The translations under genes were made by a program, and so were the position numbers. Positions 1-12,719 of a stretch of DNA of 64,000 bases are shown here, piece after piece. The notes under the pieces are model-generated. The model was not told the DNA's origin. It was given only the letters and a program-made list of their open reading frames with translations, and did not search any database. This DNA is from Lactarius indigo (taxonomy: Eukaryota > Basidiomycota > Agaricomycetes > Russulales > Russulaceae): assembly GCA_025766275.1 (NCBI GenBank), contig JAFKAC010000121.1:96030-160029 (forward strand), given 5' to 3'. How positions within the stretch are numbered: the stretch's first letter is position 1; every line of letters starts with the position of its first letter.

Positions 1-2530
1 CCACTGTGCCTTTGGTATCAGATCTGAGTCATAGATAATTGTGAGTGTGTCTCTGTGTGGTAGATGACAAGAATTGAGCGTCCAGGACGCTCGCACACCC
101 TGCATGGACTCCACTGTGCCTTTGGTATCAGATCTGAGTCATAGATAATCTTGGGTGTGTCTCTGTGTGGCAGATGACAAGAATTGAGCGTCCAGGACGC
201 TCGCACACCCTACATGGACTCCACTGTGCCTTTGGTATCAGATCTGAGTCATAGATAATCTTGGGTGTGTCTCTGTGTGGCAGATGACAAGAATTGAGCG
301 TCCAGGACGCTCGCACACCCTACACAGACTCTACTGTGCCTTTGGCATCAGATCTCAGTCATATATAATCTTGGGTGTGTCTCTGTGTGGCAGATGACAG
401 GAATTGAGCGTCCAGGACGCTCGCACACCCTACACAGACTCTACTGTGCCTTTGGCATCAGATCTGAGTCATAGATAATCTTGGGTGTGTCTCTGTGTGG
501 TAGATGACAAGAATTGAGCGTCCAGGACGCTCGCACACCCTGCATGGACTCCACTGTGCCTTTGGTATTAGATCTGAGTCATAGATAATCTTGGGTGTGT
601 CTCTGTGTGGTAGATGACAAGAATTGAGTGTCCAGGACGCTCGCACACCCTGCATGGACTCCACTGTGCCTTTGGTATCAGATCTGAGTCATATATAATA
701 TTGGGTGTGTCTCTGTGTGGCAGATGACAGGAATTGAGCATCCAGGACGCTCGCACACCCTACACAGACTCTACTGTGCCTTTGGTATTAGATCTGAGTC
801 ATAGATAATCTTGGGTGTGTCTCTGTGTGGTAGATGACAAGAATTGAGTGTCCAGGACGCTCGCACACCCTGCATGGACTCCACTGTGCCTTTGGTATCA
901 GATCTGAGTCATATATAATATTGGGTGTGTCTCTGTGTGGCAGATGACAGGAATTGAGCGTCCAGGACGCTCGCACACCCTACACAGACTCTACTGTGCC
1001 TTTGGCATCAGATCTGAGTCATAGATAATCTTGGGTGTGTCTCTGTGTGGTAGATGACAAGAATTGAGCGTCCAGGACGCTCGCACACCCTGCATGGACT
1101 CCACTGTGCCTTTGGTATCAGATCTGAGTCATAGATAATCTTGGGTGTGTCTCTGTGTGGCAGATGACAGGAATTGAGCATCCTGGACGCTTGCACACCC
1201 TGCATGGACTCCACTGTGCCTTTGGTATTAGATCTGAGTCATATACAATATTGGGTGTGTCTCTGTGTGGTAGATGACAAGAATTGAGTGTCCTGGACAC
1301 TCGCACACCCTACATGGACTCCACTGTGCCTTTGGTATTAGATTTGAGTCATATATAATATTGGGTGTGTCCCTGTGTGGTAGATGATGAAAATTGAGCG
1401 TCCAGGATGCTCGCACACCCTACATGGACTCCACTGTGCCTTTGGCATCAGATCGAAATCATATATAATATTCGGTGTGTCTCTGTGTGGCAGATGACAG
1501 GAATTGAGCGTCCTGGACGCTCGCACACCCTACACAGACTCTACTGTGCCTTTGGTATCAGATCTGAGTCATATACAATATTGGGTGTGTCCCTGTGTGG
1601 TAGATGATGAAACTTGAGCGTCCAGGACGCTCGCACACCCTACATGGACTCCACTGTGCCTTTGGTATTAGATTTGAGTCATAGATAATATTGGGTGTGT
1701 CTCTCTGTGGTAGATGATGAAAATTGAGCGTCCAGGACGCTCGCACACCCTACATGGACTCCACTGTGCCTTTGGTATCAGATCTGAGTCATATATAATC
1801 TTGGGTGTGTCTCTGTGTGGCAGATGACAAGAATTGAGCGTCCAGGACGCTCGCACACCCTACACAGACTCTACTGTGCCTTTGGTATTAGATCTGAGTC
1901 ATAGATAATTGTGAGTGTGTCTCTGTGTGGTATATGACAGGAATTGAGCGTCCTGGACGCTTGCACACCCTGCATGGACTCCACTGTGCCTTTGGTATGA
2001 GATCTGAGTCATAGATAATCTTGGGTGTGTCTCTGTGTGGCAGATGACAAGAATTGAGCGTCCAGGACGCTCGCACACCCTGCATGGACTCCACTGTGCC
2101 TTTGGTATCAGATCTGAGTCATATATAATATTGGGTGTGTCCCTGTGTGGTAGATGATGAAAATTGAGCGTCCAGGACGCTCGCACACCCTACATGGACT
2201 CCACTGTGCCTTTGGCATCAGATCTGAGTCATATATAATCTTGGGTGTGTCTCTGTGTGGTAGATGACAAGAATTGAGCGTCCTGGACACTCGCACACCC
2301 TGCATGGACTCCACTGTGCCTTTGGTATTAGATCTGAGTCATATATAATATTGGGTGTGTCCCTGTGTGGTAGATGATGAAAATTGAGCATCCAGGACGC
2401 TCGCACACCCTACACAGACTCTACTGTGCCTTTGGTATCAGATCTGAGTCATAGATAATTGTGAGTGTGTCTCTGTGTGGTATATGACAAGAATTGAGCG
2501 TCCTGGACACTCGCACACCCTACACACATT
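1..2530. repeat. 110-bp tandem satellite array, 23 in-register units
   Basis: A unit of 110 bp is repeated head to tail, and the window opens inside the array. The central palindrome GAGCGTCCWGGACGCTC starts at 76, 186, 296 and so on to 2496, so 23 copies keep the 110-bp step without an indel. Each unit carries a second palindrome, TCAGATCTGA, about 40 bp after the unit start. Units differ by scattered substitutions and by three alternative end blocks (tgcatggact, tacatggact, tacacagact). Open frames of about 62 codons recur on the minus strand, but they only reflect the repeat period being almost free of stops. No gene is called here. Confidence 0.97.
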
Positions 2531-3125
2531 TCATTGTCCGTTTGGTATCAGATCTCAGTCATAACTATTTTTGGGTGGTGCATCCACATGTGGTGGATGA
2601 CAGAAAGTGAGCGTCCTGGACACTCGCACACACCACATGCACTTCACTATGCCTTTGGCATCCACTCTGAGTTATAGCTAATTGTGAGTGTGTCCATATG
2701 TGGTAGATGACATGAATTGAGTGTCCAGGACACTTGCACACACTACACACACTTCACCATCCCTTTAATATCAGATCTCAGTCATCGATAATTTTGGGTG
2801 TGTCCCTGTGTGGTAGATGACAGAACATGAACATCTAGGATGCTTGCAAACCCTACACATACTTTGCTGTGCATTTGGTATTAGATCTCAGTCATAGATA
2901 TATTTGCTTGTGTCCACATGTGGTTGGTTGATGACAGGATTTGAGCATCCGGGACACTTGCAGACCCCACACATACTTAACTGTACTTTTGGTATCAGAT
3001 CTCAGTCTTAGATATATTTTCCTGTGTCTAAATGTGGTGGATGACAGGAACTGAGCATCCTGGATGCTCTCACACCCTACACAGACTCTACTGTGCCTTT
3101 TGTGTTGGATCTCAGTCATAACAAT
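2531..3125. repeat. Degenerate edge of the 110-bp satellite
   Basis: The same repeat continues with many more substitutions and small indels. Palindrome remnants start near 2609, 2719, 2829, 2943 and 3053 (spacing 110-114 bp). Decay grows toward the array edge, as is usual when unequal exchange homogenises only the interior of an array. Homology stops near 3125. Confidence 0.9.
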
Positions 3126-3456
3126 ACTACTTACACACAAGGAAACATCAGCACACAATGAAAATGTCAACTCAAATAATGTCACTTCTGCAATGTCAAA
3201 CAATGTCAATGCCAACTCAACAATAGCAAACAATATAGATACAACAACCAATATACCCCCAGTTTTTGTTTTTTCCCATCCAGATAAAGATTATGTCATT
3301 CCTACCAGAAAGGAAATGTCGTAGAAATACATTTGTAAGCGCAGCTGAGGTTGAAATGTATGGGTTTTAGAGTAAACCTTTTATTTAGATGAATAAACAT
3401 ATTACAAAATAGATAACAATATAACTAATTATTATTATCTAACACCACATGCGATT
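3126..3456. other. AT-rich spacer between satellite and transposase gene
   Basis: About 330 bp of AT-rich DNA. An ORF over 3064-3324 starts inside the last satellite unit and has no recognisable domain, so it is not called. I looked for terminal inverted repeats of the downstream Mutator-like element here and near 6840-6950 and saw none that convinced me. Confidence 0.5.
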
Positions 3457-6400
3457 TTGTGGCCAGAATGCGTGGACATGATTCTGTGGCAGAGCAGGGG
3501 ACATGGGGGGGACGTGTTAATGTGTTGCTCAATCCTCACTATTATCATGGCAACATCTAAGTTTCGTGTCTCGTCTACACCGACGGTACTGGACGACGCA
3601 GCCGACCCGAGCGCACACAACACTATTCTGGATCTAGGGCTCAGGAACGGTACGTGTGGTGCATCAGGTGAGTTCGAGACATGTGCCACGATGGGAGAAG
3701 AAGGTCCACCTGCTAAGTGCCTGGATACAGACACTGCAAGTGCAGTGCGTGTTGTTGCGGGAAGACCACTTGCCGGGCACCAAGCTGAAACTCAAGATCC
3801 TGCCACCTCGACTGCAAGGGGTGGCTTCAACTCAGACCAGAACAAGGGCTACCCGCATGAGTGGCCAGACATGGACGCGTTCCACGAGTGGCATCGGAAT
3901 GAGGAGTGCACACACACCATTGAGATGAGAGTCGCCAAAGTTGAACACGGTGCAGCAACACTCGGTAGAACTCTATGGATGACAAAGCATGTCTACCGTT
4001 GTGCGTGCCAAAGAATCGGACAAAAAGCAGACCAGAAGAAGCACCCAGAAAGGCAAAACAAGGTCCCGAGAAAGGGCACGGGTTGCCATTGCCAGATTGT
4101 AATCAAATGCTACCCGCACACGCCTGTAGTTCTGGGGCGTTATGTGTCAGAACACAACCATGAGCTTGGCGCCAACAACATGGTGTATACACGTCTGTCG
4201 GATGGTGCATGGCAACAAATGAAATTGATGCTAATACAGAAAGTTGACACTCAGGAGATCGTATGTATAGAGCTAATATTTGATTGGCGGATCTAATGAA
4301 TCAAATAGGTCCGGTCCGTTCGCGCTACCACCCCTGATGGCAGCCGCGACAAATTCGCGGACTTCAGTGATGTTAGTCGCGTTGCATGAGCCTTGGATGC
4401 GGAGACGATTCGCTTACACCCTGAAGATGGGGTTTCAATGAAGCTTTGGGTTCAGAGGCTTGAAGAAGAAAATGTATGGGTATTTTACAAGGATAAACTC
4501 AGTGCCCCACCACCGGGTTTGCCAATGCTTGAGGGGCATGTCATTTTGTGCATCCAGACTCAGTATCAAGTGGACGCGTTTCAGCGTCTTGGCAACAGAT
4601 TCATCGGCATCAATGCGACACACAACACCACTCAATACCAGGATATTATGTTATACACGGTGATTGCACATGATGATTGGGGGCACAGTGCATCGGTATT
4701 CCTTTGACCTTTACAGCGCTTACTGTTTTGGCTCTAGGCGTCCTGGTTGCCTGGATGCTTTCGTCATCAATGAAAACGGATGCCGTTGCATTCTTTCTCA
4801 ACTGGGTGAAGGAAGGGAGTCCAGAAGTTCGGCCATCGGTTATCATGTCAGATCGAGACCAGGCCCAGCTCGCAGCCATTCAGGACACATATCCGCTTAG
4901 CCAGGTCTTTCTGTGCACATGGCATGTCCTCCGTGCCATGTGGCGTCATTTTGTAACCAACGAGTTCAAGTCGCTTTGGGAAACAATCCAGACCTGGGTC
5001 AAAACTAGCAATCCGGTCGAGTTTTCAAAGATCTGGGATGATCTTTCCACTAACTCAAAAGTCCCCAAGAGTTTATTACAGTATCTCAAGACTGAATGGA
5101 TGCCAGTAACCAAATTGTGGTCCAGGGTTTCCAGACAGAATCGGCATATATTTGAAGAGGGAGATACCAACATGCTCATTGAAGCGTATGTAATTACTTC
5201 GGATGGAGTCTGGATTGCGACTAACATATATATATATCTAGATATCATCACGTTTTGAAATCCAGATGGCTTGACAGGAAACGTAACCGTCGATTAGATC
5301 ACCTTGTCTTTACACTCGTGAAATCAGCGGACCCTTACTACCGGTTTCGGCATGACAGGCAACAAGCTGGTCTTGACGGCCTTAATTTAGAAGCGGCGCG
5401 CCGAAAGGTTATCAAGGAGACGGCTAGAACGATCACCCGCGATTCTATTGAGAAATTTGATGATTCTCAATTTCATGTTGCGTTGCAAACTAAATCAGGG
5501 GATTTCTATGCAATTAAGCTTGCTCCGCCTGCATGTAACTGCGAAGACTTCCCGCGCATACGGTTCTGCAAGCACATTGGTGCAATCTATTTCCACTTCC
5601 CTCATCTGCGCCCTGAGGATGGTCCCACCGCTCCATCAACGCTTCCTCAGCCCGAACAGCCTGAATGCACAACGCCTGGCCAATCAACCAAGGACACAGT
5701 CCACTTATTAGTTCAAGATATCAACAGGTTATCGCACAAACTCATTGCGAACGATACTGATCAGTTGACACCTTCCCAGGCTGTTGTGGAGGCAGTCCGG
5801 TCTGCAAAAGTTAGTCTCTCGGTTGCAATCGCGTCAGTGATGGGTGCCAATTCCTTGCCACACAAGGAAAGGATTGCGCCCAATCAGCATTCATGGATGG
5901 AGACCGCCGAGAGAATGGGCGTAAAGAAGACCGTAAAGCATCGCAGACTCCTGGAAGAAGTCGGGCTGACTGAGAAGACCATTGGGGCTGCGAAGGGCAA
6001 GCGTCGCCGGGTGTATATGGACCCATACGCTGGAGGCGAAAGACCAGGCAAGTTGGCAAAGCCTGATGTGCTCTCCGATGCTGCAAATCGGAAGGCGCAC
6101 ACCTGTGCACTGCCTCTGGCTTCCCAACCGGCTCCCCCACTTGCAGTCCCCCTCCTTTCGACATCACAGCCCATTCTGGGCTCCACATTCCTTCCGCTCG
6201 CGCTGCCAGCTCAGACGGTTCCCAATCACACGTTCCCATCCACCCCGACTTTCGCATTCGCACCTTCCCACCCGACTTTCACATTCTCGCCTTCCCAGCT
6301 GATTCCAGCTCACGTAGCCCCCCCTGCATTTGTACCTCCCCTCCTTCCAGCATCGCAGCCGACTCTGGGCCCCGCATCCTGGTCCCCTCCACTTGCACCA

Positions 6401-6481
6401 GGTCCAGCAACTCAGACACCTCATAACTACGTGTTCCCACCTACCCCGCCTTCTGCGTTCCCACCTGCGACTGCATTGTAA
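3457..6481 (+). pseudogene. Mutator-like (MULE) transposase, four exons, inactivated
   Basis: Cut-and-paste transposase of the Mutator superfamily. Four exons fit one frame: 3457-4260, 4309-4687, 4738-5185 and 5242-6481, with introns of 48, 50 and 56 nt (branch-point-like CTAAC at 5221), giving about 956 codons. Domains in order: a WRKY/GCM1-type zinc finger (residues about 178-236, C..C..HNH); the MULE catalytic core, with SDRDQAQLAAI followed by LCTWHVLRAMW; and a SWIM zinc finger CxC-x8-CxH at 5534-5575. A Pro/Ser-rich tail ends it. Two lesions are visible: an in-frame TGA at 4387-4389 in exon 2, and Asn (AAT, 4612-4614) in INATHNTT, where the family normally has the first catalytic Asp. 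The start is uncertain; ATG at 3547 is an alternative. A decayed relative lies at 12.7-13.8 kb. Confidence 0.85.
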
Positions 6482-9200
6482 GACGCTGTCACATTTCCCC
6501 CTCTCTCTTATCCCCATCCCCCATCCCTCTCTCCTGCTCTTCCATCCCACTTGCTTTCTCTGCGCTTCGCCGGCATTTCCTGTGCACACCCCTGGGACTC
6601 TCTGGCCCTCTCTCGGCAGGGGGGCACGCAGACACGCTCCCACGATATGCACAGCCAGCCAGCAAGCGCAGGACAAGACGCAGCCAGCGACGACAACGAC
6701 AATAACGCGTGCACACTGCTGTGACCGCAGAAATCGGAGTTGCTCGCAGTGGTCTGCATGACAAAGGACCAGACGCTGGCGACGACAATGGCGACGACGC
6801 CTCCGTATGCACACCGTGCACCGCCGAGCTCTGACTGACAGCAACGCCCTGTTATTATTTTATTTACATTTATTTTGTAAATTTGATAACACAATAAATT
6901 ACTTCTTAAAAAGTATCCTTTTAAATGTTCATGGCTGAGTGCAAAAATGATGTTTTACTCAAGGAATCTTCCGGGACGAAGCCAACTTACTGGCAACCTT
7001 CCTTTTTTGACGTCGGAAAATTATGTCATCTGGATGGGAAAAGAAGCCAACTTATACCCCCTCACCATAAAAGCCAACCAATGACCCCTCCTTCTCCCTT
7101 GACTCCCCTTCCTTCAATGTTGCACTTCATGGATCCCTGTGCCATCCATTCATATGACCACAAATGACAGCCTCTGCCACAGACAATGCCTGGCTGCTGC
7201 CATCTCAGAAGTGTACCAATCTTAAGCTCACCACCAGGAGGAGAGAGCATTATCAGGAAAAAGGGATCCTAAAGTTTTTTAAAATCTTCGAAAATATGGT
7301 AATATATGAATAATTGTTATAATCTTTCAAATTTGTGAACAATTGGCAAGATAAAGACCTCCCCCCTTATATCTAGTTATATTTTGGGAAATATTACAAA
7401 ATATCTGCATAAATGAACACATATTTGGTGTGTTTAGACAAATTTGTCCAAACTTTTTTAGTGCAAACAATGGCATTTTGTCAACTGTGGTTGCATTCAC
7501 ACAGCAATGATATGTTTTTGACTAGTAGAATTACATGTAGCTACTATTTAATTAAATTATTGGGATGGTATGGGGGTTTTGCATGGCTTGTTAGGGGGGT
7601 GGAATCTTGTGTGCCATGTTGGTGTGGTGTGGCAGGTTGATGGTGGCAGGGTCTTGAGTACTGCATTGGGGTGGGGTGACAGGTCAGTGGTGGCAGTTGC
7701 AGGATCTTGAAGCAGCTGTGGGGTCTTGCATGCTGTGTTAAGGCAGGGTGGTGATGGTTGTGGGGGTTTTGTGGTGCCAAGGTTGGGCCTTTGCACAGTG
7801 AGGGGTGGTGGCAGTTGGGGTGGTGATGTGGTTGGTGCAGTCATAGCAGTAGCTTGCATGCATGAGAGTCCTGCAAGTGGAAGAAGAAAAAACATTTGAA
7901 AAAGAAGAAAAAAAAAACATATCTTATACACTGGGCTGAAGTCCAGCTCATCCTCAGCCACTTCTTCTCTTGTGTAAGCTGTGCAGATGGTCCACATGCA
8001 TGATGGAAAGAGAAGAGAAGAAAAAAAAACCCAGTGGGGGAGCAAGAGGAAATGGGATGGATATTCACACATTTACAGGTCAACATGCACACAGTGATAC
8101 ACCTTCCCATGCCACAGATTAAACCTCTGCTCAAACTTTTTTTCCAAGTCAACACACTCACAATTTCCACATCACTGCACTCCCACCTGCAATCAGATCC
8201 AGTAAGTCTTTTCTTTTTTTCACCTTACCTCTCACCACACTGATATCCAGGCCACACTCACTGTACCCATCCAGGCCACCACCATCCCAACCCAGTCAAT
8301 GTGGCCTCTGTTGCCACAGTATAGTCAACAGTATGTCTTTTTTTTTTTTTTCCTTTTCCATTAACAGGCCACTCTAGGACCTAGCACCACACCTTCTGTG
8401 TGCAAGAAGGATGCCCACACCCCATCTGTGACCAGTGCTGGCTGTGGATGCTGCCACCTCCACCTTCCCTCAGCCCCAATACCCACTGTTGTTCCTGACA
8501 ATGAGCTGGGCTTTGGCCCAGTGGACAAGATACATCATAATTTTTTCTTTTTTTCTTCTTTCCTTTTCTCATCCTGCCTCTCCAGCACATGCAAGAAACA
8601 CACCCTGTGCCTCACCTCACAAGTCCCTGCTGCTGCCACAGGACACATAAGACAAGACAAGGGCACCATGCTGTCCCCTCCAACCACTGCCACCCCTCCA
8701 TTCCCATCTGCCTTGTACAAGTGCCATGGCCCTCCAAGAATCTAGATAAGTTTTTCTTTTTTTTTCTTTTTTTTTCTTTTAATGTTGAACTTTGTGCAGG
8801 ACTATTGTCCACCCTTATTTGCTTACCACCACACTGCTTGTGGCAATGCCACCACCACCCACTTGGCTCAAAATATTTAGATAAGTTTTTTTTTTCTTTT
8901 TTCTTATATTGAACCTGCAGGCCTATGGTAATTATGACACTGCTAACCTGCTCCACTGCTATGCTGCTGCACATTAATTGTCACATGACCATAACACACA
9001 CCTTTCACGCTACCACCACCTACCTTGTATTAGTTGTAGTTTTATGTATTCTTATTAATCACAATATATTGTTGTTTTTGCATGCAACACTAATTGAATG
9101 CCTTGTTTGCAACTGAATACTCTGCCTGCTCTGATGAACCATTGGACACATTTACATAAGATATGCTGAGATATGTCCATTTATGCCAGTAGTTGGTAAG
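6482..9200. other. Gene-poor region with pyrimidine tracts and decayed inverted relics
   Basis: No gene is supported. The first 350 bp are C/T-rich. From about 7.55 kb the DNA is TG-rich, then CA/CT-rich with several long T-tracts (8216, 8337-8351, 8541, 8755-8780, 8885-8900). About 60 bp at 7890-7955 on the minus strand resembles 8497-8570 on the plus strand (GAGCTGG.CTT..GCCCAGTG..AAGAT followed by a T/C tract), so two diverged inverted copies of one sequence are present. Confidence 0.5.
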
Positions 9201-12200
9201 ATTTTGCAAAATATTACTAGAAATTTGGAGGGAGGTTTTTATCTCACCAATCTTGACAATTTTGGAAAATCAGAAAAATCACTTATTTCTCAACTTATAT
9301 TGCCATTTTTTTGAAATTTGTTAAAAATCTTTTAAATTTTGGGATACTGTTTTACCAGATGATGTGCCCCACATGATCATGTGCTTACTATTATCACAAA
9401 ATACTCCAATGTACAAGATATCCATGATATGTTCCATGCTGACCTACATTTCGAGACACCACCCTGGCAGTTGATGGGGCCCTTGTGTCCTTGAGTGACA
9501 GGTATTTAGAGCCTGTCCTAGGGGGTGACAATGAGCCAACATGGGCCCAAGCTCTTGCCTCACCCAAGCAAGAGTTCTGGATTGCAGGAGGTTAACAGGG
9601 ACTGAAAAGTCTTGCAGACTTGAAGGTCTTTGTCCTCATACCTTACAAACAGGTACCCCACAACCTTCAAGATCAAGCACACCTCAAAGCCACCTGCAAA
9701 GGTAGGGGATCCTTAGATAGAAGGGGAGAGAATAGAGTGAGAGATTAGAACTATTAGGTCATATTAGTACATATAAAGTGAAGTGCTACATTGGGTTCTG
9801 TATCCCAAGGCACATAGAAATGGAATCTAAAAAAAAAAAAAAAACCTCTTTCTATTGCTTTTCATAATCAAAGCAAGATTTATTACTGTTGTTTTCTTCA
9901 GTACTTAATTCAACAGTTTTTGTGCTGAAGCACCTCAGTTACTGCCTTCTAGCATGCACAGAAACTGAGTTGTGTATTCTCATAGTTTATCTATATTGAA
10001 ATCTGTACTTACTCATCTCAGTCCATCATATCTTGTACAGGTAAACAAACCTTACTTACTGCCTTTCAGTACGCACAAGAACTGAGAGTGACTGTCTCTT
10101 GTACATATATCACTCATACATATGTTTACTAATTTATCATTCTTTATTTGCCCATTTACATGATTGTTTATTTGAAAATTTCTGATAAGTACTTGTACTT
10201 ATGAGTATAACTCATTAACAGCTCTAATGAGTCCTAGAAGTTAAGAATTGGTAGATATAAAGAAACGGCCAAGATGATAAGGTAGAAGTCATCAGTAACA
10301 GGTACCCCTTATATAAGCAGGGTGCCCTTCTCCTCACCATCCTAATTACTCTTTCACATCCTCAAAATTCAGAAATCTACTGTGTTAGCATTAAAGTACA
10401 TAACTATAGCTATAGCTGAAACAGAATATGTTTCTTATATTCTTAAAACTGAGGAAGGAATTAGCCTTAGCAAGTTTTTTTTATTGAAAATGTAGGTTTT
10501 TATTAATATTGAGTCAATCTACACACATTGTGAAAACAGGCAGGTGGTGAGATTTGTCCAGGTTATATAATCAGTCACATGATTAAAATGTGTGTATGTG
10601 TAAATGCATAAAGGTGATGCATTGTGTCTAAAACTACAAAATAATATGAAAATGGGTCAAAAGTATAGATAACAGCACACACATGTCAGAACACTGGAAC
10701 TGGCACAAAGAAAAAAGGCAGAAAATTGAGAAGATGGGAACATTGAAAGTAGATTTGTGCACAAGTCATCAAAGATTAATTAACAGATAATATCAAAAAT
10801 AGAAAGCATGTCACACCTTGAAAACAATGGCCCTTTCTCTAAGGCTGATGGAGAAGTGAGCATACCTGTAATTGTTGGGGTGGATGATGAAGATGGGCAT
10901 TCAAGTGGGCCTTACCAAGTTATTAAAAGTGAGAGCAGTAACACTGATCAGAACATTCTTGTCAATGGTCTTTATAGTAATAATATATGTGGGTCACACT
11001 TACAACAGGAGAGAAAGATAAGTAGGGTCAAAGATATAGATATGCTACCCCTATATGATGGCCACAACATGTTAATTACAAATAAGTTTCACAGTTGAAG
11101 TTTAATCTGAACTTAGGGTCAGCTGGTTGATATCAACTGCTTTTCAACATATCATGGCCATTATACCCTCTCACTAGATATGATCAAGGAGGTTAGGGCT
11201 TCTGTATCCTCATAATGACATTATTTACTTCCCTGCTCTCCTCATTTTACCAGAATATAAATTGTATTTTTTTGATGTTGGACCTCAACATTGATTTTGC
11301 TTATATAACCAAACCCTAGTGTTTATGGCTTATATAAGGGATGCCTGTTCCTAGTGACTTCTATCTTATATGCTACATGATGTGAGGGGTTGAAAATATC
11401 AGTGTTTAAATATATAAATAAAGCATCAAAGTAAATTATGGCTTACATGGAGATTTATTGAGATAAGGATGAAAATATAATATAAATATATCTCAAGGAG
11501 ACTTTGAGTAGTTAGGTTAGGATTGTTATAATTGAGGTTATATGAGGCCAAGCTGTTAGTTGTTATGGGTTTGTGACTTGCACTATTGAGTCACATGTAA
11601 CAATATTTTGCCATTGTTAAGCACAGTGTTGTTATTAGTGAGAAATGAGAATATTCAAATAAATAAACACAAAAACCCTAACAAGTAGCTAAACAAGCCA
11701 ATTACACTCACAAATTTAAGACAGGGTTCAAAATGTTTGAAAATCAACAATCAATAGATTTAATCTTAGCTATCTTACTATTGAGTCTGTTTGGACCTCA
11801 TCTAAAAGTACATCATTTTTAGCCCAAAAGGCTAACCATCCTGTGCCTACACAACATTCCTGTGCAGGTGCTAGTATTTATGAGTGATAATGTTAGGAAT
11901 CTCAGTTACTTTGATGATAAGATAGATATGATGACATATATCTTTAGTCAATTACCTTTATAGCACCAATATCTTAGTAGGCCAACAACTACTGAGCTAG
12001 CCAATGCCAATTAACACTACATCACTGTAACACTACATGCTCTTAACCCTACAATATCATTTGACAGTAATATAGTGATTATCTATACTTTGGGTCCAGC
12101 CTCGAATTGTACTTTCTAGAAATTAGGGTCATATCTCACCATCTTTGAAGGAATTTCACTGCACCTGTATAGAAATAAATTATTAGTAAAACATATTCAA

Positions 12201-12719
12201 AATTTATATATTGTATTGATTCAAAGATGTGTAAGTGCCCTAGATGCCTTAACATATGATGTATCTGTGCAGCTCATTATAACTACTTCACTGCCACCAT
12301 CAACAGTTGGCATAATTTCGAACACATATAACACAAAAAGTTATATTTTTTGGCCACAATCAAAAGTCTAAATTAAACACATTCAAAATGTTGGCCACTT
12401 TAAATATATTCAATGATGTAATATATTTTATGAATATAAATGAGTACAAGTCAATGTGTAAGTAGAAACAGGAAAATAGTATCAAGTTGATTATTCAGTG
12501 GACACACCAAAAACAAGTTCTAAGTTAATTTATTGAGTGAGAGGGGGATAATTCATTGAACTGTAGACCATAAGGTAGAAGTACTGCATATAAGGATAAT
12601 AACTAAATAATGATGATGTAGGTTGTGAGAGAGAAAGTAGTGGCATGAAAGTATAGAGAGGCACATATGTTGAGGCATGTATCAGGCATATAGGAAGGAA
12701 TGAGGGGATGAGAGAGGTG
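9201..12719. other. AT-rich non-coding DNA, no gene supported
   Basis: Strongly AT-rich and full of stops in all frames. A 16-nt A-run at 9829-9844 could be a retroposed tail. At 9935-10090 a motif of about 30 bp (ttactgcct, then gcac, then aactgag) occurs twice. At 10305-10330 a TATATAAG box lies upstream of pyrimidine-rich DNA and looks like a worn LTR promoter. An ORF of 96 codons (10808-11098, plus strand) starts with ATG but has no recognisable domain, so it is left uncalled. A second TATATAAG occurs near 11330. Confidence 0.5.

Noticed and set aside
18..2406. Recurring 62-codon minus-strand ORFs in the 110-bp array
   Set aside because: They repeat with the satellite period and change with each unit's substitutions; a repeat with few stops gives such frames without coding.
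1..3125. CRISPR array
   Set aside because: Whole 110-bp units repeat without unique spacers, and the gene content is eukaryotic.
5811..6844. Long minus-strand ORFs over the transposase tail
   Set aside because: They are shadows of the Pro/Ser-rich coding strand; the plus-strand frame continues the SWIM-containing exon.
3330..6950. Terminal inverted repeats of the Mutator-like element
   Set aside because: AT-rich sequences on both sides look superficially similar, but no convincing inverted match or 8-10-bp duplication was found.
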